64,000 nt of DNA, taken from assembly GCA_038093975.1 (NCBI GenBank), contig JBBPTG010000001.1:310001-374000 (forward strand). The letters are read 5' to 3'. Below the pieces are notes generated by a model. It did not search any database. It had not been told where the DNA came from and saw only the letters and a program-made list of their open reading frames with translations. Of the stretch, positions 34,714 through 45,227 are shown piece after piece (position 1 is the first letter of the stretch; every line of letters starts with the position of its first letter). The DNA comes from Chalciporus piperatus. Its lineage: Eukaryota > Basidiomycota > Agaricomycetes > Boletales > Boletaceae. A program made the translations under genes and the position numbers.

Positions 34714-36553
34714 CTACCGTGTATGCGCAAACTTCTGGTCCAATAGCCTTAATGCTGCTCTGACGCCGTCTGCGTTGACCTCTCTCATTCTCCGTCGTCC
34801 ACACTCGATGAGGACGTGTTGTGGAACTAGCCGTGGCGGCGACTCACGCTGTCTTTGCTTTTGACGGAAATGCTCGTGAGGGTCCGTTAGCAGTACGGAC
34901 TGGTCTTCACCAGGAGTCGCCCAGTGATGAGAAGGCCCCGCTTCGTGGTCAGGCGTGATAGATGCGGGTGAGATGACGACACGAGATCCAGTACATGTCG
35001 ATCTGCGTGCCACCACTTCTGCCAGGAGCGTTAAATCTGCAAAAGCCACGTTGGGATGTGACTTGAGCTGACGCCAGGCATCTTCCGTTGGTACGGTTTC
35101 AGGTCCACGCTGAGAATTTGTCGATGAAATCATGGGGGCGATACCGCACGAACCACATTTGCTAATGTCACCGCAGCAACCACCAACCAGGATTTTATCT
35201 GTTTGGTTAGTTCTTCGGGGACAGTCAATGCAAGGGACAGTGGAGTTCACTGTGTGGTCGATGGCCTGGCAGAAAGCCTTGCCGAAACTATCGTCAGCGC
35301 AAGCCATGCAGTTCTCTGGGTCACCCGAACATCTGGGAGTGGAAGGGGAGGAGGTGGGGGCCAGAGGGGTGACGGGGAATACGGTGTTTGCCCGGGAAGG
35401 ACCCGTTCGGCGGCGAATCGGGACGGGTGCTTGGAAGGCTGGAAGGTTGTCCAGTATGCTCATACTGGGATTAGGTGGAGGTGGATTAATGTGCATAGGT
35501 TGATCCAAAGATACGGTCGAATGTGTGTCGAGGTTGCTGGTTTGGAGGGGTTGTTGTTGGAATGCGTCGCTGCTCTTAGGTGCCGGCTGAACAACAACCT
35601 CCCTACAAACGCAAGGTTCATCTGGGCTGCACAGGACGCAGGCATATGGATCAGGAGAATCTTGTCCTTCCACAGGGTTAATTGGCTCATTTAATTGAGC
35701 AAAGGAGTTGACTGGTGGAGGTGTGGGAAAAAATGAGTGTCGAGAGTGACTTTCGGGTCCTGCAGGAGAAAAGGCGCCAGCAGGAGAGGCATCATCAGGG
35801 GAAGATACCATTGAAGATGATGACGATGGAAAGCAGTGAAAGGGGAAGACGGAACGCAGAGCCTCTTGATTGTCATCTTCGACCCGAGCCCGCTTTCTCA
35901 TGCCGTTGTCTGTTGGAGGGAAATCGGGAGAGGACCTGGCCGTGTCGTCACCGAGCATCATCTTGTCTTTATTGGCCAGGCCATCATGTCCGTGCTCCAG
36001 ACGAGCGATTTTTTCGCGGAGCATATGGTTCTCTTTACGGAGCTCCTCGTTTTCCTCCTTCATCTTCTTGGCGATATTTTGCAAAGCGATATTGCGCTCG
36101 ATTTCCCCTTGCTCGTAAGCGTGCAAACGGGCCTGAAGTTCAGTTAACTGTGTTTGTTTTCGTTCACGAAAAGCACGCTGGGCAGCTCTAGAGAGCCAAG
36201 TCAGCTTCGATCGGAAGCCAGCGAGTGGGGTACCGCAGGAACTTGCCTATTCTGCACACGTCGATCAGACGATTCCTCGTCCTGTGGATGGGATTCAGTT
36301 TAAGAGTGGGCGCCAAGAACGAGAAGCACGAACAGGATCGTCTTTTGTGACCGTCAAGTTGATGGAAGTCTCCTTCTTGGGCTTTCGGCCGGGCTTGGGT
36401 TTGGCGGGAATCACCCATTCCCTTGAGGCTACACGAATAGGCTGAGTGCTTTTGGTGAGAATGAAAGGAGGAAAAGGGTGACATACGTTGTGCCCAGAGG
36501 GTGGAGGAGGAGGACGCTGTCTGTGAGGCAGGCGATAGGCCGACTGGGGACAT
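34714..36553 (-). CDS. hapX: HapX-type bZIP iron-response regulator
   Basis: HapX binds the CCAAT-binding complex and, when iron is scarce, represses iron-consuming genes and supports uptake. Order: MSPVGLSPASQTASSSSTLW; the Hap4-like CBC-binding motif SREWVIPAKPKPGRKPKKE; the bZIP basic region SSDRRVQNRAAQRAFRERK; a leucine zipper-like coil (IALQNIAKKMKEENEELRKE, NHMLREKIARLEHG); then cysteine-rich regions CVLCSPDEPCVC near 35635-35600, CSGDPENCMACADDSFGKAF near 35330-35270, and CCGDISKCGSC near 35175-35145. The combination of CBC motif, bZIP and Cys-rich iron-sensing motifs is specific to HapX. The intron splitting the basic region (36188-36246) has a GC donor. The C-terminus ends ALRLLDQKFAHTR. 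Complete. Confidence 0.92.
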
Positions 36554-36746
36554 TGTGGGAATAGAAATGAAACTGGGGGGAGCTGACGACGACTCGGTCG
36601 AGGTCTATTATTGCAGGTTGGTGATTAGATGAGCAAGTGTAGAGAAACGACCCAATCACATGACCCCGGGCCCCTTCATGATGACAATGTGTCGCATCGT
36701 GTCAACGTTAATGTGTGGGTAATACATTCAACATCAATTAACCCGA

Positions 36747-39361
36747 CTACTCGACAACCTCCTCGATCTGTTCAATCACCTCATCAATCCATTCTTCAAT
36801 CTCCTCCTTCGCCTCTTCACCTTCGTTACGCTCAACTTTCTGACCCCGACTCCGCTTCTCGTCCGCAACTTCACGCTTGCAACGTGTGCGCCATGCATTC
36901 CATTCGGCCACGAGTCGTTTACGATGCGCGATCAGCTCAGCGCTGACGTTACTCTCCTCCGCCGCATCTTCTTCGTCAAACGTTCTGCTATATTCCTTGA
37001 GATTCCGACGAATTTGTCGTTGTTGGTCCTTCGTCAGCAGCGTGGGTGGACGAGGTCGCCAGATGAATTGCTTGAAACGATCTAGAATATGCTTCTCGAG
37101 TTCTTGCCCACGGAAGTCCCAGACAGCGTAGCCGTTCTCGAGCTGTTTAAGACTATCGTCAGCGACCGTTAGTGTTTTCCAACCGGTAAACTCACTGTGT
37201 GTCTCCATGCGCTGGCGCTGGTCGCTAGATATCTCCCACTTGGGTCCCACTCCACATCCGTTACTCCGTAGTGGTCTGTTGAGCCGAGCTGCTGAATACC
37301 AGCACCCCATTCTACGGCCTGTCCTTCTCTACGGTCTTCACTACCGAAGTCGAGGTCCCAGAACTCAAGCTCAGACTTCGTTGATGAACCCACAGTGGCA
37401 AGGACTGCATGCCGTCCTCGCGGGGACCAGCGAATTGTGTTGCTAGTGCGTGACGCGAGAGTGTCTAATTCATGGCAATCAGCAACACCGAAAATTGCAA
37501 ACTAACTGTAGACGCACGTAGAAGCTTGAAGTCATTCTTTGCTCGATCGAGTTGGTAGAAGCTGATGTCAGTTTTCATTGTGACACCCGGACCCGGATTG
37601 CCAAGATTGGGATCGCTGCTAGAAACGATTGCAAATCGCTCCCCTTTGGGCTCCCAGGAAAAGTCCGTGACGGTGTCTAGATCGTGATCAGCACGTCTCA
37701 GAAAGTAAGCAGCGTAAATATTCCAACCTTTGAGCTCCACCACTTCCACAGGGTAGTCTTTTTCACGCACTCGGAAAATCTCCAGATTACAGAAAATCGA
37801 TTTCTTCGTTTTCGTGTGGCGATCAACCTTAACGCACAAGAAGTCGCCCTGGTTTTGCCAGTAGAGTTTACACTGAAAAAAGTGAGTGACGAGGTTTCTA
37901 GTGAGAAAGTACACCAACCTCAGTGACATTAAATAAATTCTTCTGACGCAGAATTTGCCTGCTGGGGAACTCCAGGAGAGTTACGCGTGCGGGTTGATTA
38001 GCCACTTCCGGGGTCCAGTACGCGAGCATGTTCTGCCGAGGTTTCTTCTGCGGCTTGTCTGCTTTGGCCGCTTTCTCTGCCTCGTCTTTGTCCTTATCAC
38101 CGAGGGGACACCACTCGAAATCGAAAACGCCCTCGATCTTCAAGCTCTTTTTATCGTGGAGACCCATGCTGGGAAGCTCATATACGCTGATTTGCTGGCC
38201 GGGCGTCACTCGTGCAACAAACTTATCATCAGCACTCCATTTCAGCGCGGGCCATTGCATCTGTTTTTTGGTCGAGGAGTCATCGCCCTCAAAGAGAGAC
38301 GTAGGGAAAGTCCGAAGGAGGTGACCAGACTTGACGTCCCAGATGGCGATGTTGTTGCCTTCGTCCTCGGGGGAAAAGAACTCTGCACCTTGGGGAAGCG
38401 TTGGAGATACGGTGATGGGGTCGTGCGACCATGTGACAACGTAGTTTTCACAGGGGGAGAAGTCGATCAGCTTGACAAAGGGGTGAGCGAATCGTTGCAG
38501 AGGCTCCCATGACGTTCCACCCCACAAACGAACACCCTGGCGGAACAACGTTGCGAAATAGGTTCCGAGAGGGGACCAAGAGGCATAAAGTTCCGTCCAA
38601 TTCTAGGAATGATGTCAGTAAACCAGGTCGTTCAGTATATCTAGGCCGCACTTTTTTAGAGTATGCAACCTCGCACTGTGACGGCTTCCCGTGCCAATGG
38701 ATCTCTACATCATCCCCGCGATAGGTAACGTACTGATCGCGCCCTTGTGGGTCGCCAAGCCATGCCCTCAGGTGTTCCTACGTGAATGGTTCAACACATA
38801 GACAGGTGCAATCTTTGTCGGCAAACCTTGGGGTGGAATTCTTCCATCTTCGGTTCGACGTAAGTTTCATTCATGTCGGAAAATTGCTCGATGTCGGAAA
38901 ATCGGTTGACGAGGAAGGTGTGCTTCGAGTCGAAGGGATAACCATGCATGGAGTTGATTGCCAGAGTAACAGCATCGGCGTTCCCTACATCGATAAATAT
39001 GTAACTGGATAGAGGCCTTTAGCAACGCTGCGGGTCCGACCCCAAAGGACGCACCCTTTGCCTTTCCCGGTGGCATTATCCCAAGGGACGAAGATATTGT
39101 CAGATTTTATAGCCGCGCCTTTTCTGGTGAACTCTTTGGATATTTTCGCGAGAAGTTTGTCGAGTTTTGATTTATCGATGATCGGTATACCGTCTACGAC
39201 GATAACGTTGTCGAGTCCATCATCTAGGGCGACGTAGTATCTGATTGTGATCATTTAACTGGGAACATTGAAAAAGGTAGTGCTGCATACTTTGCCTCGA
39301 TGTCTGTAAAGTCGAGTTCGTTGTCGATGTTGTCATGCGAAGTGCCATTTGGGACGGCCAT
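36747..39361 (-). CDS. PRT1: Translation initiation factor eIF3 subunit b (Prt1)
   Basis: Scaffold subunit of eIF3. It starts MAVPNGTSHDNIDNELDFTD. An N-terminal RRM has VVDGIPIIDKSKLDKLLAKI near 39200 and, after splicing, the IFID-type strand and FLVNRFSDIEQF. The central beta-propeller includes WTELYASWSPLGTYFATLFR, GVRLWGGTSWEPLQRFAHPF, LIDFSPCENYVVTWSHDPIT, IAIWDVKSGHLLRTFP and LKWSADDKFVARVTPGQQIS. The C-terminal eIF3i-binding region reads YAVWDFRGQELEKHILDRFK and QFIWRPRPPTLLTKDQQRQI, and the end is acidic (EEWIDEVIEQIEEVVE). Several short introns. A canonical, unbroken copy. Confidence 0.95.
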
Positions 39362-39906
39362 CTTGTCTTGCGCAACGATGCGTAGACTCAGATTTCAAAA
39401 CGATGGGACGATGTTATGTAATCATCTAAATCATCGAGTCGACGGTACAGTAACTCAAGTGTAACTGGATAGCAGCCACTGGCACTTCCGTTCGAACGAA
39501 ACTTGAATTCACTTTTTTGCAGTCGAATTGCACTATGGATGCAACGCTACGGAAGGACGGTTAAAACTTTCGTGCAGTTTTCGTGTGGTGTCGAACAACA
39601 GCGGTCCGGACCTTGCGGCTTTCCCGCCAATGCGCCGCGAATTCAGCAGCCTTATTGGCGCATCTTACTGGCGTTTTTATCGGGTACGCCTCCGGAAATT
39701 TTCAGAAGATCTAATTCTGGGTGAGTCTGCCTTCGCGCTACACCGTGATCCGAGCGAAACTTTGCAATTGACAGCGCCAATCAGATCCGCTAAAAGTATC
39801 TCACTGGATTCCCAGTGCTACCACCAAGCATGAACTCGGCACGTGCATCCTAATATATAACTTATATATGGGCATTCTTCTCTCTAGTTTTGCCTCCCTG
39901 ACGACC
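39362..39906. promoter_or_regulatory. Divergent region, PRT1 / Git1-type permease, with TATA-like run
   Basis: 545 bp. A TATA-rich run, taatatataacttatatatg, lies at 39851-39870, about 40-55 bp upstream of the ATG at 39907. The earlier in-frame ATG at 39868 overlaps this run, which is why I prefer 39907 as the start. A 101-codon plus-strand frame at 39528-39833 has no recognisable character. Confidence 0.55.
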
Positions 39907-42246
39907 ATGTCGGTTGAGAAAACTTCTACCTCCTCTGAGGGGGATCATCCCAATGGTCCTCGGAACATCTCAGTCAAGGCTTATGAGAAGAATCTCAAAG
40001 CTTCAGCCCACGATCTTAACGAGAAGGAGTCTCTCAGTGCTTGGCTTACCATCATTGCTGCAGGTTTTGGTTTGATTAGCGATGGCTGTAAGCTAGCATA
40101 CTCCACCCTCCTCCTAATACTAATCGAACGGTCGCGCTGCAGATCAAAACAACCTCATGACAATGTCAAATGTACGCCTATCTCATTCCAGTCTAAAGCA
40201 AGATTCACAGCAGTCCTCTAGGTTATGTTCAAGTCACTTTACCCAGAAGTCTATACCTCTGCCGTTTCCACCCGAGTATCTAACGCTCTCCTAGTCGGTT
40301 AGCACGCCCAGTTATTTCGACGACAAACTCCTCTCATCTTCGATCCTCTCAGGTGCTGTCATTGGACAGATTTCCGTTGGCTTGATCTGTGACAGAATTG
40401 GTCGCAAGGTCGCCCTTGTCAGCACCACGTTGCTCATCGTCCTTGGTGCCATTCTCGGAACTGCTGCTCATGGCACCAACGGAAGTGTTCAAGGTCTCTT
40501 CTGGTTCTTGACGATCGCTCGAGGAATCACTGGTGTCGTGAGTCATACATTAATTCCGGGTGTTTGTCCAGCATTTACTCTCTCAGGGCGTCGGTGGAGA
40601 ATATCCCGCGTCGTCAACTAGCGCGAGTGAAGCTGCGAACGAGAAATCGATCCAAAACCGCGGACCAGGTAACTCTCTTGCACATCCGGTCTCGCCAATT
40701 AGTGACATCTTTTTAGTCTTCATCATGGTCACAAACTTCGTTCTCTCGGTAAATTTGTCGCTTTCATCTAGATTTCTGTGTGAACCGATGTTGTAACCCT
40801 CACTCAGTTCGGCGGTCCATTGGCCGTTTCCGTGTTTTTGATCGTGATCTCTGCAGCGGGAGAGCAACACCTTCAGACCGTCTGGCGCGTTTGCTTTGGG
40901 ATTGGTATCCTTTTACCCTTGATAGTGCTTGTCTTCCGTCTGCGGATGATGAGTTCTAAACTATACCGGAAGGGTGCTATCAAACGTAATGTGTATTTTG
41001 ACCTCCTTGAACAGTAGAGCTAATCTTTGGCTAGGCGGTGTTCCTTACTGGCTCGTAGTCAAACGTTACTGGCGTCCCCTTATTGGTACTTGTGGTGCAT
41101 GGTGCGAATTCACACACGCATGACTATGCAGTATCTGATTCTGACCTATCAACAGGTTCCTTTACGACTTCGTAAGTATGCTCTTCCTGACCTCTCAGGA
41201 TTTTCGATGATATGTTCGACACCTAAGGTTACCTTCCCAAATGGTGTGTTCTCGGGGACAATCATCTCCAGTGTGATCCACAATGGCGATATCAAGAAGA
41301 CTGCCGAGTGGCAACTTTTGCTCGGAGCGATAGCTCTCCCTGGCGTCTTCGTTGGTGCCTGGCTCTGTAATAGACTCGGGAGAAGAAACACCGTATGTGT
41401 CAGATATGAAGTTGACTCTGGTCACTCAACCGCTCTCCAGATGATGCTAGGCTTCTCGGGCTATTTGGTGTTTGTGAGCCTCCCACTTACGCTACCTTGC
41501 CAGTCACTGTACTGAATCAACTACAGGGTCTCATCATTGGCCTTTCCTACAGCAAGATCACGAAAATTATACCACTCTTTGTGATCTTGTGAGTCACTAT
41601 CACTGATCGGTCAAACATTGCTTATTCAAACGTTTTAGTTACGGATTGATGCAATCGTTTGGTAACCTGGTGCGTCTTGTACTGAGTTGTTCTGCTATGT
41701 ATTCAAGAAGGTGCAGGGACCTGGTGATATGTTGGGTTTGACCAGCTCTGAGTAAGTCGGTTTATCTTGTCAGTAAATCTTGAGCTGAACGACTCTACCC
41801 CAGATCGTATGCAACGCCCGTGCGGTATGTAGCAACGATGTTCCTCTTTGAGGGATGAGAGGCTCAAGTTGGTTGACAGTGGAACTTGCTACGGGCTCTC
41901 CGCCGCTATCGGGAAGACTGGTGCTGCAATTGGCACACAGGCATTCACTCCCATCCAAAATAACCTCGGAAAGAAGTACAGTGCCTTTGCTTAAGCATTA
42001 TACCCTTGCTGACGTAGACAATGAAGCTGGACTTTCATCATTGCTGCTATCTGCGGTATCACCGGGGTGCTGGTCACGTACTTCTTCGTCCCTGATATGA
42101 CGGGCGTCGACCTCGCAGACGAGGACGCCAAATTCATGAAATACCTGGCGGAGAATGGTTGGGAGGGAGAGATTGGAGAGGATGATGACAGGGGGTTGGT
42201 TGTTAACTCGTACTCGAGCGAGGAGGCTATGGGGGAAAAGCTTTGA
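39907..42246 (+). CDS. MFS permease, Git1/Pho84 family (phosphate or glycerophosphodiester)
   Basis: A proton-coupled permease of the phosphate family. It starts MSVEKTSTSSEGDHPNGPRN. After ESLSAWLTIIAAGFGLISDG come YQNNLMTMSNVMFKSLYP, VGAVIGQISVGLICDRIGRK (the loop 2-3 motif), LFWFLTIARGITGV, GVGGEYPASSTSASEAANE (the signature used by Git1-type proteins), FGGPLAVSVFLIVISAAGEQ, LIGTCGAWFLYDFVTFPNGV, GVFVGAWLCNRLGRRN and CYGLSAAIGKTGAAIGTQAF. It ends VNSYSSEEAMGEKL. The GEYPxSSxSASE block and the KTGA helix favour glycerophosphoinositol/glycerophosphocholine or phosphate transport over sugar. About 11 short introns. Substrate not decided by sequence. Confidence 0.83.
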
Positions 42247-42370
42247 GCGTCTGACTTGCGAGGGATACCCGACGCCCGTACTAGTAGTACAGTTGATCAC
42301 GTGGGAGTGTACTATACCAGCATTCCATAATTATTTCCATTGACAGCGGTTCTCGTCCGACTCTGCCTCA

Positions 42371-45141
42371 ATGTCTCTGCAGGCTCTACGACACAGCGCG
42401 GCGCGTCGTTCGCTGTGTCGGTCTTGTATTCACTCTCGTAGGAATCAAGTTTACTACTCGCAGGCTGCTCTGTCATTTTCCGCCACTGGCCGTCCTCAAG
42501 ATACTGAGGCTTCTACTTCTGCCGGACCAGGTGGAAAGACACGGTCACGGAACGAGTCTGACCAAGTTCCGAGTACACGAAATCCACTGGAGCCTACCAG
42601 GGTGGACCGTTACCTTGCATCCATCCGCGCAGCTGGCATAGAACCAACCTTGGAAGACGTCGAACGATGTAGGCCAGAGACCTTTTCGCATCCAGAATCT
42701 TCCCGTTACGCCGAAGAATACAACAACTTACTGGATGCCCTCTGTCGGTCATTCAGCAAGGATCAGCTGCGTCAATTCACCGAGCTCTATAAGCTCGACC
42801 CCATATGGACGCGTTCATCCCGTCGAAAGGTTGAATACGCCGAATCCATCACGGAGAAAGTATGGGGTTGGCCATCCTTGAAAGAAATAGAGAGAAAACG
42901 GAGGGACAGGACTGAAGTCCTTGTTAAGTGTGAGTCTTGCTTCCGTTGCTTGAGTCGTTCACTTTAATCATTGTATTATAGCGTTCCCTGTCACTCCCAG
43001 TCAACTATTCCTCATATTGGGCAAAGGTAAGCCACGTCCACTTGGCCGCAACGTTACATTTATCATCCCGCAAAGACGGCGCCAACCTGCTGCAACTCTC
43101 GATGCAATATAATGCGCACATATCCTTAACGTCCAATCCGCTTGCATTGCGTGTCGAGGGCTTACGAGGTGCTCTGAAAGGATTGTCCGAGTACATCACC
43201 TCCTTGAAGAAGGTGCAGTCTACCCCCTCTGCAATATCCATGTCTTCCTAAGCCCTTGGCTGTCTAGGATATAATCGACAATATATTCGAGCTCCCGACA
43301 GGTCTCCCAGTCCGTTCAGATTTAGTGCAACGTATATCGCGATTAGCCGATGCATATGTCGAGAATCACGGCAACAAGGGCAAGGTGTGTGTCGTATCTA
43401 ACGCCTAATCGAAATGCTGACCTCGCTGAGTTGCGTAGGTCCGCATATGTGCTAAGGATACCCATAACATCACAGCCGCTGAAAGATTGGCTCTTCGTGC
43501 GTCACTAGAGGTCAGTGAATTTAAAACAGCAGCATGGGCGAGCCGCATATACTTCCTAGGCAGGGACACGAGAGCACGTCGTTTGCTATAACCCACCGGA
43601 CGTGACAAGCGGCTCTCCCGTAGAACTCGCTGAGCCACGCCGGTACGCTGTATATCCATTTATTACCCCATCTCCATTTCCGTGGATGATGCGGCCTGGT
43701 GGTACATTCCGAATAAGACGGGTCGCAGATTGGTTGAACGCAAATTCCTGCGAAGATATCGCATCGACTGGCGGTCTCGCGGACAATCAGCGTCGCCTGC
43801 TGAATTTTGACGAGTGAGTGCGTTGTTGAAAGGGAGATTCCGGGTTTGCTAACACTGCCGCAGAACCGAAGCGGAGCTTCGGCAACTTGTTTTCACTTCT
43901 GGGATCCCCGAATATAATCGGAGACTCGTCACTGCATCGTACGCATTCCTTAATTGTCTGTGACCGGTCACTGACGGGAGCGCAGTCTTGGAAATATACT
44001 CTTTTCGTCTGGTAATAACTCCGAACGGGCAACAATTTTTCCGCCGTTGAGAGGTGTTTGGTCACTTTCGGATGTTCTCAAATGGGTCCGCGACTCGGAA
44101 ACATTCACGACCTTCGTCCCAAGGTTAGTCTCGTCGAACTTTAGTACAGCTGAATCTAACACTTTATTTGACAGTGTTCCGCCTTCGATGATGATGGCCA
44201 CCCAAGGTCAACGAAGAGTCCTACACCGAGTGATCTACAAAACGTTGCCCCACATCGCTGGAGAAGTCTCAAAACTTCCCCAGCGCGTTTTAAAATTCGA
44301 GATGGAGCTTTCTAGTTCGCTAGCCACGAGAGCTCGATTAGCAGAGGGCTTTGACGACACAGAAGAACCCGATGATATTGTTGCATCCAATGAGCCGATC
44401 TCAGGCACAGACACTGTTGCCGTTGAGGAGAGTGTTTCTCGGCCAAACAGCTTAAGTAGCGAGGAGTTGGGGTGTGTGATGGACCCCCATTGTCAAGTCG
44501 GGAAGGAAACATTCCTCAATATAATGATGCCCGACCGGTCTGTACCTCCATCTATCAGTGGATTGACTTCGTTGACATCCTGCGCCTCAGTTCCATGGAC
44601 TTGCAACTGAGCATCTTCGAACACGATGACGTCGCTGTGCCACTCGGACTCCGAGAGTATGCTGAGAAACTCGGTAATTTGTATGTATAATCCCTTTTAT
44701 CAAAAGCGCAGGCCTAAGCAATTTTCGCAGTGCAAGCGTGGTCGACAGGACTAAGCTATTGCAACCTGACCCTCCGATGATACTCAAGCACAACGGCCGA
44801 GAATTTTACCTCCATGAGAACCTAAGCCTAAGACAGAGTACTGACCCGATTGTAATCTCGACCATCTCAAGCGGGGGCAAAGTGGATGATGTGGTAGGGG
44901 TTTGTAGTGAAAGCATACTAGACCTTGAAAGCAGTCAAAAGATGGAACTCTGTCAGGTCAGTCCTATCAGTCGTAGATCATTGATGCCTGACTCAGGGAT
45001 TCCTAGGTGACGTTCGACGGCATTAGTGAAGAGTCAAGGTGGAAGCATTTCCTCGCAGCATGCGATCAACTCAGTACAACGCAGTTAGAACGGCGAAGTA
45101 AAAAGGACGAGACACAGGCTATTGATCTAGACGAGTTATAA
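42371..45141 (+). CDS. SLS1: Sls1-like mitochondrial expression factor
   Basis: Yeast Sls1 is an inner-membrane protein that couples mitochondrial transcription to translation. The N-terminus MSLQALRHSAARRSLCRSCI with SRRNQVYYSQAALSFSA is a strong presequence. Then NNLLDALCRSFSKDQLRQFT, ELYKLDPIWTRSSRRKVEYA and ESITEKVWGWPSLKEIERK (the family core 'W-W-W'-type motif), and a KH-like stretch SQLFLILGKDGANLLQLSMQ with LRVEGLRGALKGLSEYI. Later exons include RRYAVYPFITPSPFPWMMRP and YKTLPHIAGEVSKLPQRVLK. The C-terminus is ETQAIDLDEL. Nine or so introns. The family call rests on the N-terminal and core patterns; the C-terminal third is less conserved. It converges on SPB1, stops 86 bp apart. Confidence 0.72.
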
Positions 45142-45227
45142 TTTTTGTGGATGGCGTACAGTCATGCTAATGATGCAAGTAGTGAATGAAAGCACTAATC
45201 GCAAATCAACAGGTTCGCAGCCCGCTA

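Noticed and set aside
39528..39833. 101-codon plus-strand frame between PRT1 and the Git1-type permease
   Set aside because: No motif or homologue recognised, and it ends just before a TATA-like run that suits a promoter region.
39868..39906. Upstream ATG of the Git1-type permease adding MGILLSSFASLTT
   Set aside because: This ATG overlaps the TATA-rich run, so it is probably not transcribed; the ATG at 39907 fits better.
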